Shown piece by piece: positions 12,062 through 21,990 of a DNA stretch of 64,000 nt. The DNA comes from Rhabdornis inornatus. Taxonomy: Eukaryota > Chordata > Aves > Passeriformes > Rhabdornithidae. How positions within the stretch are numbered: position 1 is the stretch's first letter; each line of letters opens with the position of its first letter. The stretch spans positions 1,277,849-1,341,848 of the forward strand of contig VWZS01002022.1 in NCBI GenBank assembly GCA_013397075.1, read 5' to 3'. Position numbers and translations under genes: made by a program. A model generated the notes under the pieces. The model was not told the DNA's origin, did not search any database, and was given only the letters and a program-made list of their open reading frames with translations.

Positions 12062-12770
12062 GAAGGTTTTCTGCGTTGTCATTAAAAAAACGCCAGCCCA
12101 AACCCGAATTTTCTTTTGTTTGTAACATAAACTATAGCCCAGCTCTGGAAACTTAAGGAAGCCACTTCCATTCCTCTGTGCACCTATTTATGCAGCCTCT
12201 AATTAACACATATACAAGCGCGGAGCCTTCCATGACATTTATTGTTCAGATCTTTCTGAAAAACAATAGATCTCCCGTCAGAATTTCCTATTTCTTGTGC
12301 TTCAAATCATCAGCGTTTCCACTGGGGGGGAAAAAATGTGTCAGGATAATCAGCGATTTTCAGCAGCAGTGATTTTTTTTTTTCGATTGGGGGTTAAAAA
12401 AAAAAAGGAGGAAAACGAGCAAAGGTAGTATAAACACGCAATTATATTACAAGAATTTTTGCACAAATGAACTTAATGAGTAAAAAAAAAAGTGCAGTTA
12501 AAGGCTTTGCCCCCTCACTGAACCAGATTAACAGTGTTTGTTGCTTTTCTAACTATACAAAACTGCAGTAATGAAAAATAATCTTGACATCATTTAACTT
12601 CCTTAAGGTATCTTCCCCCCGCAGACGCTTTCAGAGCTATTAAAAAGATGAGACGCGGTTGTACTGAACTGTTAGAACACTCGCTTTAATCAGAATTAGG
12701 CTGAATCGCCTAATATCATAATTAAGGAAAGCTCCTATTAAAAAAAAAATCAGAAAAGAAAAAATTCCTT
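12062..12770. promoter_or_regulatory. Candidate conserved AT-rich element between two CpG islands
   Basis: An abrupt change from CpG-rich flanks to about 700 bp of AT-rich, non-repetitive sequence. ATTA/TAAT cores are numerous (TAATTA at 12200-12205; CTTTAATCAGAATTAG and TAATATCATAATTAAGG near 12.69-12.73 kb), as are mixed-complexity words unlike simple repeats. There is no sizeable open frame. AT-rich blocks embedded in island clusters are frequent at homeobox and other developmental regulator loci. An enhancer, promoter-proximal element or non-coding exon are all possible. Confidence 0.35.
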
Positions 12771-13270
12771 AGTTCCTAGCGTCAGGAAACTCCAGCATTC
12801 CCAGCATCAGGAGCTGGAGACGGACACAGAAGATCTGCGGACACAAAGGCTTGCGAACCCCTTGAATGGAACACGCTGGGACCTCGGGGCTCTGCGCCCG
12901 TGGCGGCCCCGCGGGGAGGTGACACCGCGCCCGAGGCAGTGTCCGCTTCCCGCAGGCGCCACGGGGAGAAGCCACAGCGATTTCAGCCCTTGGAGGAAAC
13001 AAATGTGACACACACGGGGCTCGGACACGGCGCGGGAGCCGCGCCCGCAGCATCCCCGGGAGCGCCAGCAGCGCGTCCCTCCGGACAGCACCGCGGCTGG
13101 AGGGGGACCCGCACCCCAGCTTCCCTGCTCGCATCCCGCCGGGCTCTCCGGGCCACTTTTCTCCAAATCCCGAGTTTTTGTGGAGCTGGCAGGGGAGCGG
13201 GACTGCAGAGCTGTAGTGAACAGTGAGGAGGAATAAAGCGGCCGCGGCTGCCGGGAACCTCCGGTGCCCC
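12771..13270. promoter_or_regulatory. CpG island 2
   Basis: A second high-GC, CpG-dense segment with frequent CGCG and GCCGCG words, strongest at 12.89-13.12 kb and again near 13.24 kb. Long Arg/Ala/Pro/Ser-rich frames exist on both strands and are taken as by-products of GC content. With island 1 it forms a roughly 3.3-kb double island, a layout typical of promoters of vertebrate developmental genes or their antisense non-coding RNAs. No start site can be chosen from sequence alone. Confidence 0.65.
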
Positions 13271-13380
13271 GGACACCTCCTCTGGGGCAAAAAGTGTGGC
13301 AAGGACAGTCCTTCCACCCGCAAACTGGTGGCACAAGGTTTGTGGGGGGAGTGGAGAGCAGCAGTGAAAACCCCTTCGTG

Positions 13381-13600
13381 GAAAAGAAAGGAAAAGCCCA
13401 AAACAAACAAACAAACAAACCGAGAAAGAAACCAGAAAGAAAACAAGGAAAAAGAAAGGATAAAAAAAGGAGACCAAAAAAAAAAAAAACCCGAAAGAAG
13501 GAATTAAGAAAAAAGAAAAAAGAAGGAAAAGGAAAAAAAAGATAGGGGGGAAAAAGGAAAAGAAAGAAAAAAGAAACAACAACAAAAAAAGAAACAAAGC
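13381..13600 (+). repeat. Polypurine tract with embedded (CAAA)n
   Basis: About 220 bp of strongly purine-biased plus strand (A and G runs, few pyrimidines) containing a (CAAA)n microsatellite at 13400-13421. The complementary strand gives Phe/Leu-rich pseudo-ORFs, part of the 12983-14086 minus frame. Such strand-asymmetric tracts can form triplex DNA, but whether this one does is unknown. Confidence 0.85.
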
Positions 13601-14199
13601 CCAACCCCCAGTCCTTAGAAACACCCATATCACGCCACCCAGTCCTCCCACTGCTTTCTGTAACCCAGGAGGAGAAGCCCAAGGAAATAAAAGGCGAGAT
13701 CCAATATTCCCCCCTCCCTGTGAACCCCCGGCCAAGGCTTGGCAGGCTGGGAGGGAGGAAAGGCTGCGAGCCAAAGGTGGGCAGGGGTGTGAAGCACCGT
13801 GCAGGGCCCGGGGTGCTCCCCCAGCTCTGCCCCCTCCTGCCTCCTCCCGCTCCCTTCTCCAGGGAAAGTCACAAGGTAGCCACGGCTGGCTGTAACCTAA
13901 GATCTGAGGATGGCCGCAGATTATTTCTACTTTAAGGGCTGCCTGAAGATGCAAACGTGCCTTTGGATGAGTTCTGCATGCTGGGGTTTGACTGAGGCAT
14001 GTGTGGCCATCTCCTGCTGAGTGTCCTGAGCTGCTGCTCGTGCACACACCCCCCACACACAAAAAAACCCCACAAAACGCACACACACAAGTGCAATCCC
14101 CAGGGCTTGTGCACTCGGACAGAGCACCAAAAGAAATTTAAGCTTCTGCTCTGAAACTGATCTCCCTTTCCCCGGATCACACTTTTGATCTAATTTGTT
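13601..14199. other. Unique non-coding sequence with a CA-rich patch
   Basis: No gene is supported. An interrupted (CA)n/(CCCCACA) patch lies at 14041-14090. The overlapping open frames are low in complexity. Confidence 0.55.
14041..14090. repeat. Interrupted (CA)n-rich simple repeat
   Basis: CA dinucleotides interrupted by C6 and A7 runs. Confidence 0.8.
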
Positions 14200-14520
14200 T
14201 CTCTGTCCAAATGACTTGGCTCAGCCTTCCCCCTGAAAATTCGGTGTACAGTTGACATCAATCATGTCTCAGTCTAGGGAGGGATAAGGATAGAATATCA
14301 GAGAGGTGACCATGCATGCCACATGATTCAAATCATCTCAGCATTGATTAATTGGGTTCAATCTGAGTTTCAGAATCATAACAACTGTTGTTCCCCTTCA
14401 CATAACATCAACAGGGCCTTTAAAGCAGAGTATCCATTTACTCCAAGGCATGTGATGCATTAAGACCATCATCTTCTATTAAACCTTAAAGGCTGGATGA
14501 ATTTTAGACAAACTCAATTA
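14200..14520. promoter_or_regulatory. Candidate AT-rich regulatory element
   Basis: A non-repetitive AT-rich block with TGATTAATTG (14345-14354), an ATGATT-CA-AATCAT inverted repeat (14323-14336), GTTGACATCAATCATG near 14253, and TATTAAACC. These resemble homeodomain, PBX or POU half-sites. It has no coding potential. Its regulatory nature is inferred. Confidence 0.27.
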
Positions 14521-15144
14521 GCTCAAGATGGCTCTGCAGTGATTAGACATTGTTGCCCCTTCCCCTTCATCAGGGAATTTTCTACCCCCTCTACTTTTTA
14601 ATACAGAGGGCAAAGTATGTTCACATATGGAAGATGAGTGCATTTCTTGGGCTTGTCCTGTCTCTGCTCTGGCTGTGTAGGTACCCCTTAAAAGAAGGTA
14701 AATCCCCTCTAAAACTTGTGAAGGAAATATCTCATAAAAGCAGGACCCGTTTTTCCACTTGGACTTTAAGAAAAACCATTTGGATACCTGGTGGCTGGGA
14801 CATGAAGCTGAAGAGAGGAAGAAGAAGCAGATGGAAAGCATGTTCTGAGCTGGCCAGGAGAAGATGGTACCCCGAGCTCAGAAGAAAGGAGAGCCAGGCA
14901 GGACTCAAAGCCCTTATAAATGAAGTTATCCCTGTCCCTACACCCAGGGAGAGGTTGTGCTTGGGTTAGAGAGCTGCTCATCAATTAACTACAGCGAAAA
15001 CAGGACAGAAACAGTGCCTGGGTGGACGGGGGCTGAGCAGGGCTCGAGATGGAGACGACTTCTGCAATTCAGGTTTCCATATGGTAAGAAAGATGAGCCC
15101 TATTTGTGTGTGTTTGATTCTTATCTACCAGCTGGGATCACTCA
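14521..15144. other. Unique sequence, unrecognised 139-codon open frame
   Basis: A plus-strand frame at 14550-14969 is open for 139 codons, with a hydrophobic stretch near codons 30-42 and a Lys/Arg-rich middle. It lacks a family signature and a strong initiation context, and a minus-strand frame at 14518-14841 overlaps it. I do not call it a gene. Confidence 0.5.
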
Positions 15145-15345
15145 TCCGGGTTGTAACTGAAATAATAATGATTAAAGAAAAGCATGCCTGCCTTGTAATG
15201 TTGCAAGTATGGGCCTCCACATCACATATATTCAGCCCCGACTGAGGGATGACCTATCACAAACTCAGCCTTGAGCAATCAGAAGAATATCATCTCTAAT
15301 TACTGTTTTGCAAGCTGAAACCCTATTAAGCACTTCCCTGTTGTG
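15145..15345. promoter_or_regulatory. Candidate AT-rich regulatory element
   Basis: A short block with AATAATAATGATTAAAG, TAATTA at 15297-15302 and CCCTATTAAGC, free of recognisable repeats and open frames. An enhancer-like role is inferred from composition only. Confidence 0.22.
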
Positions 15346-17861
15346 CCTATTATGACTGGTTCTACACTTAAAACAAAAGCATCCTTTTTTTTTAATCGTT
15401 CCACTTTGCGTGGGAGGGAGAGGGCTCTGATTCAGCTCAGAGGTTGCTTTCTTTTTTTTTTTCTTCTATTTACTTATGGAGAAAAGCTCAGAGGCTCTGG
15501 CTGCAGGGACTGAGGTGACTGTTGCATGAATGCTCCTTCTAGCAGGGACATTAAGTTGATTTAAGAACTGTGCTTAAATCAATCCCCTAATTTAAGACAC
15601 AAGTGTTTTCAAGGAGAGAATTTCCACAGCCAGACTTCTAGGAAAGTTTTGAAACAAGTTGACTTGAAAGGTTTATCTGCACAAACTGCCTTGCTACAAG
15701 CTTGCCAGCAATGAAAATGGATGTATAATTTTCCATATAAATGAACACATCCTGGAACAAAACACATGCAACAGGAGAGCCTGACAAGGCAGAGCACTGG
15801 GGACCACATCACCCTTCAGAGCATGTGACAGACACACCTCTGACCCAAGGACATCATCACCCTGAGTTGTACAGATGATTTTTGGCTCTGATTTTACTGC
15901 AATATAGGAAGAAAATAGGAAACTGGGCAATAAAAAAACCCCCAAAGAAATAACATTAAGTTCACTACTGAAAGCTGATGGTGGGAGACAGAAGCAAACA
16001 CTCCAAAGGGACACCCAAGGAATGCTCAGCTCTGGGACCAGGATTCTGGAATAGGGAGCTGTCGCTGTGTTCACATAAATTAATCGAGTTAATTAATTAA
16101 ACAAGTCACTGTGCTGACTTCAGCCAGGATTCCCAGTTGATTTGGTCAAGTAACACAAACTGGTGTCCCAGCACTCATCAGGCCCTCAGGTGTTTTACTT
16201 TTCAGCCACTAAAGCAGAACCAGAGTTTTGCTGTCTCTGCCTTTCACATCCAAAAAAAAAAAACAATTCCCCTTGTTTCTTTCCAGGGATGAGCCACAGG
16301 GGGCAAGCACTCCACAGATACTGGAAGCCATCTGAAAACAGTGGAATAAATAGATGGGTACACAAAGATGGACAAGTGCTGAGTTTTGGGCAGGCAACAA
16401 ACTCAGCCAGAGCAGACACAGCTGGGTCTCCATCACTGAATTTGTACCAGACCCGTCAGACATCCCAAGGGGAAACCCAGCAGACATCCCTCCCTGGCCT
16501 TAGCTGTGGCTCCTCCTGATGTGAGCACTGCTGGAGCATGGAAAAGATCATGAAAAAAGGAACTACTGCTAAAAACATCCAGCCCCCAGCCGTTTCTATA
16601 GATCACCCACAACAGCAGACTTTTGTGTTTGCTTTCTTGCTAGACAGACCCAGAGATGCATCCCCTTGTGTCCTGAGGGGGTTGAGAAAAGAAACAGCTT
16701 AATTTGAGATCAACTTGGATAGAATGGCGGCTGATTCCCATTTTCCATGTGCACTGACAGAGGCAGGGCAGGGGCACAGCCTTACAGACATTCCAGGGAC
16801 ACTGAACTGTTCCTCACTTGCAGGAGAGGCTCCACACAGGAATATATCCCCAGCCCAGCACTGGCACTGCCTCACCTGCCAAACTTGATGAGTCTGTGAT
16901 GATCAAGAGCAGCAGCCGCCCTTTCCTATGGAATTAAGTGCCTGGAGAATGATCTGCTCTCCCATTTAACAGGCAAACATCTCCCTTAGCCCTTTGTGCT
17001 CCCAGGGATGGAGGTCTGAGGTGGGCAAATCCTAATCCCAAGACTTGCTGTGCTAAAAAACTAAACCCTTCTATTTCCTTTTTTTTCCCCCAAAAATTTA
17101 CTTATAGAGGAGAAATTTCCCAAGTGCTGACACCACGTGAAGAGGTTCTTCATCTTCCTGTAATACAAACCATCCATCTGTGTGGAGTAGATTCCTTTAG
17201 GCTTGTTTGTTTCCCCTCACTTTTTTTTCCTCCTTTTCCATCAGCTGCCTGGCCCCTTCCATAGGCAAAGTCTCAGCTGGGAAAGGGGAGATGGATCCAT
17301 CCCTGAGAGCAGCACCATTATTTCCTGGTCTGTGCTGGGAAGGGAGCACAGAGGCACCTGTACTCCTCACTTTGGGACAATTCCTGGAGCTGATCCCTAC
17401 ATTCCCCCCAGAATGATCCCCACTGTCCCTCATCTCTGCAGGCTGGGAGTGCCCCCCAGCAGGAATGGGATAAATCCTCGCAGTAGACTCCTCCAAAGCA
17501 GCTGAAAGTGAAGAAACAAGAGAAAGAATGCACTAAACCAGACCTGGATTTGAACTGTTAAGTCTCCCTCTCACTGAACATAACTTTTCACTTGGAATTT
17601 GTTTGATCCAGTAGCTACAAGCTAGGGAAGGAGAGCACAGGTGTAAGGATGTATCCATCCCTCTGGACTTCCTGGGAACTCCAAGCTGGTGCTGCCCCAA
17701 CTTTCTTCTGCACCTAAATTAACGTAACATTCACCAAGTGAGCTATTCCAGGAATGTGCAAGGATCAGTCCCCAGAAGAGCAGACTGAGAAGGGGGAGGT
17801 CACAGAGAAATGCAGCATTTCCCCAGCTCTCTAAAGCAGATTTCTTCTCCCTGCCTTCCAG
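15346..17861. other. Unique non-coding sequence
   Basis: No recognisable gene or interspersed repeat. Short T or A runs lie near 15385, 15450 and 16250, and an AT palindrome TTAATTAATTAA at 16089-16100. A good 3' splice-like signal ends at 16286 (pyrimidine tract then CAG) but no matching strong donor follows. Overlapping open frames up to 126 codons are unconvincing. Confidence 0.55.
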
Positions 17862-17925
17862 CCACCTTCCCCTACGTGACCCGAGAAGTTTCCCGAACAA
17901 AAATACAGATGTAACCTTATCTGAA
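17862..17925 (+). other. Candidate exon (strong splice signals)
   Basis: A strong 3' splice-like site (TTCTTCTCCCTGCCTTCCAG ending 17861) precedes 64 nt that end at a perfect U1-type donor GTAAGT (17926-17931). One frame, read from the second base, is open for 21 codons; the other two have stops. No homology is recognised. Pseudo-exons with good splice sites are common in vertebrate introns and deserts, so this could be chance. Confidence 0.22.
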
Positions 17926-20900
17926 GTAAGTGCAGCAAATGTACTACGAATAATGTGTAATTAATAACAGAAAAATAATGTTTCCCCTGTTATTAAATCA
18001 AGGTCTCCCCTGACCTCTTACCCTCATATAAGTGCCTTTAGTTTTATGACAGCAATGGACAAAGTTATTGTGTGTCCATATGTGCAGGCACATCCTAGCT
18101 AGCAAGGGGCTCACCTAACCACTGCTGCAGTTAGTTCAGAGATTTTCTATTTTTTTTTTTTTAACATTTAAGATTATAAAAATAATTGCCTCCAGTAGTT
18201 TAAATGTTGCTTGGCCGGGGAATTAACTCATTTAGTGCATTAAACTAATCTGGTCCCAGTGAGGAAAGCTGCAGCCCCATGCTCTCAGGGTAACAATATC
18301 TATTTACACACTTGCACAAGGGCTTGCATTGCTTTTGGGTTCCCTGATGCACTTCCAGACTCAGATGGATGTTTGAAGAATCCATCAATATTTTCATATA
18401 TCTGCAGCATGCAAAGAGAAAACAGAGCAGGCAAATTCCCTGGAAGGGCTCAGCGTTTTTTGGCTGTCTTGCAGTAAAACCTTCGCTGCTTACAAGGCAG
18501 TGTTTCTTCCCCGGCTGCTTTTTTACTTTAATACTCACAGAGGCTCAGCCCCCAGCCATCCCTGCTGACAAAAATCTGTGTATACCTCGGCAAAATTAAC
18601 ACGTTTGGGCCTGAAAGCCTATCAAGACATTAAAGAAATGAATAAATAGGAGGCCAGGCTGGTTTTTTGGCCACCCCACTTCCCAAGAAGCTGCCTGTCG
18701 GGAATGCCATCTCTGCAGAGGTCAGCGGGCTGCTCTGATCTATGGGCTTCCCTCCTGATTCATTGCGCTTGATGCACGGCTCTTCCAGGAGTCAGCCCAG
18801 CAAAACCCCCGGGTTAATGGAAGCCACACCAGCTCCTAATCCAGTAGCTTTGAATTCTCCTGTTTGTGTAGGACGGGCCCTGACGAAAGCCCCGTCTGCC
18901 AGGGTCAGGGGAATTCCTTGTGAGCACCAGAGAAGGGATGTGAGTCCCAGGTCACTCATTTTCCACTAGTTCCTTGCCCTTCCCAGCACCCTGGGACCTG
19001 CTGCTCTCTAAGGACAGTGGCACAGAAGAGACCTGGAAGAGACACAACCATGTCCCTGTCATCACAAAACTATTTGGATGTAATTCCTTCTATTCCTGAG
19101 CTTATCTCATTGTCTAATTCAAGGCTCACCCCAGAGCTGTGCCTCTCCCCCAAACAGCTTTTTCTTTGCCATGCTCTGAAGTGCTAAAAGATGTGGAAAT
19201 TCTGGATTTCTGCAACAATTTCAGCTCTAAGGAGGTGGAAACCATTTTCCCTCAAATATACAGATGTGAGCCAGCCCCTGAGTCTCAGGATTTACTCATT
19301 CAGCCTCTCTAGTTTGAAGGGAGAAATCTACGCAGAGAGAAATGTGTCTTTTAAACAAGCACCACACATGAGTGCCGTGATAGAGACATTCCTGTAAAGG
19401 CAGGTATTTCCTCCAAACTCCTCCCTCACTACATCCTGCCGTCCCTTTTACAGCTCTGCCTGCAAAAGGCTCAGCGTGGGCCCTGAGGTTTGGAGAGCAG
19501 GAGGACACAGGATGCTCTCTCCACTTTCCAGATCCATCACTCACTCTGGTTTAATCATGCCAGCTGAATCCTGCCGTGTTCCTTGGGCACATCAGGCTAG
19601 AAATACCCTGCCCTGCATTTCCCTGGTGCCCTCCCTGCCCTCAAAATATGAGTTGAGGGTGTATCACTTTCTGGAGAGTCCAGCAAAGACTCTCCCAGCC
19701 CTAAAACCTGCTCCTGGGACAGGGGACATTCATCTTTTGATTGGCATCTAATTTGAAGAAGAGTTTTTCCCAAAAGGTAAAGATGCAAGGAGTCAGGGGT
19801 CTGAAGTTTTCCTTGCTTGCCCTGCATTCCCAGGAGAACACAGCTCTTTTAGAAGAGAGGGGAGCCTCCAAACCCAGCAGAGTCCTGCTGCCTACCAGGA
19901 GCAAACTGGTTTTGTACTGGTCAGGATCTTATTCCAGTTGGGGAGGTTAAAATGGGATTAGGGAGTCAGGACATCTCCCTTCAAACACAGTAATGTAGGT
20001 GATGGGAAGAGTTAATCCCATCAACTTCCCCTCTGCTCTGTGTTTAAATCCCTCTTCACCTGGCTGTGGGATGCACCCACACACGCTCCCTTCCCACCAA
20101 AACCTGCATATAGATTTATTTTATACATATATATTTATATAAAATACATCTATTATCTTTGCAAATAATACATTTCACAGAATACATTTACTGCTTTCAG
20201 ATCTCCTCAGTGCCCACACAGTACACGGGCATGAGCTGCTGCAGCTGTGCTGAAAAAGGCACTTTCTGTCTTCAAAGTCACCACCAGGTCCCATAAATCT
20301 TAAAAATATTTCACGGACCACCAAAACAACCCCCCCTACACACACAATGAGCTGCTTTCCAAGCACACAAATATTTTCAAGCTCAACAAAATGTTTTGTT
20401 TCAGTCAAGTTCTTTTATCTGGGTTTGGAGCCTCTGTTCAATTATTTCTCTATGGATTCTTCCCTGAAATGAGTTCAAAAATTAAATAAAAAAGAGTTTC
20501 TTCAGTCTGAAAACATTCAAATAATACATTTTGCAAGGAAACTCCCTATTCCCTTTTTTTTGAGGGGGAAGGAGGTGTTGTTTGTTTTTATTACATAGAA
20601 TTTTTCCATCAGCACATTTTATGAGGGAGGAGACATTAAACAGCATTTTCTGATTAAAAACCCAATTCTGCTTCATTTCTTCTCTCTGCAGAGCTCAGTC
20701 CCTGAGACTGAGCATCCCTCCACCACACCTAAAAACCCATCACCAAAAGCTATGCACAAACCCAGCCAACTCCAGTGTAGAAATAAATCTGCTCTGTTTA
20801 CTGATAAACATTTATTCAGATATTTACCAAGAAAACATGAAAGGCAAACCCAGCATCTGTATTTCTAGTATTGCTTGCTGAGGAATATCAGGGGAACAGA

Positions 20901-21990
20901 GAGAAGAAGGCAGCTTTGTGATCACCCCCAAATTTCCTTGTAAAAATCAGCTTCCCCCTTCAAATCAAAGAGGAAATTTTGATTTACTCTGGAGGCCATG
21001 GCACTTCTGTTGGCTGAGCATTGCAGTCCTGCTCAGCTGCTCTGCAAAAAGTTCTGTTGCTATGGCTCAGAAAAAGCTAAATAATGAATTCCCATTCCTA
21101 GGGGGAAAACTCAGCAAGGGGGTGATGGGGCCACCTCCTTCTGGGGCAGGGGACCTCTACCACAACATCCATATGGGACTTGCAGCCGTTTCCATTTACA
21201 AAAATCCTTTTTTCCCCTTGACTTTAGGTGAGCTTCTTATTTCTGATTTATGACTCTAGTGAGAGCTGAGGGCTGGTCTGTGAGATGCTGTGCTGCACTT
21301 CTTCCCTCACTGGTGTTCCAGTAAGAATAATGGAGCTAAGCTGAACTTTGCTGTTTCTATCAGATTTGCTCATTCTGTCAGATGAAGCCGTGGATGGAGG
21401 GAATCAGCAGGGCTTCAAAAATATAATGATACAAATACAAATAAGAAAAGCATAAAAGGACAAAATGCTCAAGAACCCACTGCAGAAATGTTCCTGAGCA
21501 AGGAAGTCTGACAACCATAAACCTTAAGCCTGCCAAGTTTTATCCCTATACTTAGATTTAACTTTGCTTTCTCTGAAGAAGCAAATAGCTCCTGGTCTCA
21601 GTACAGTCTCTGATCTGAAGGCTCAGAGCTGAAGCCTGACAATTCCCATGAATCTGAATAGGCAGAAAATTAAGGATTTTAGCTTGGGTACCACATTTTC
21701 CAAACACCAAACTAGAATTTTGTTGTGACTATAAACTGGCATTTGTCTTTCTGTACAACATACAAAAAAGCAGATTAATAGACCTAGAAGAAACAAAGCC
21801 ACCTCTCACCAAAATAACAGGAATAAGCAAGTATCCCAGTCAAAAATGACACATATTTTTGCAAGAAAGGGGGTTTTGTTTGTTTGTCCACAACCAGCTC
21901 CGAAATTCTGCAAAGCCCAAGGAACGGCCCTGAACAAGTGTGAGAACAATCGCCTTGGGGTTTCTTCAGGACTTTGGGAGATACAGGAAA
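17926..21990. other. Unique non-coding sequence with AT-rich block at about 18.0-18.26 kb
   Basis: No gene is supported. 18030-18260 is AT-rich, with homeodomain-like words (GAATTAACTCATTTAG, GCATTAAACTAATC) and a T12 run near 18150. 20108-20170 is an (AT)-rich low-complexity patch. Remaining open frames are under 115 codons and overlap on both strands. Confidence 0.5.
20108..20170. repeat. AT-rich low-complexity patch
   Basis: Dense ATATATTTATATAA-like sequence, effectively lacking G and C over about 60 bp. Confidence 0.75.

Noticed and set aside
12983..14086. 367-codon minus-strand open frame
   Set aside because: Its middle is a Phe/Leu-rich stretch encoded by the complement of the polypurine tract and its end lies in CpG island 2, so composition explains it.
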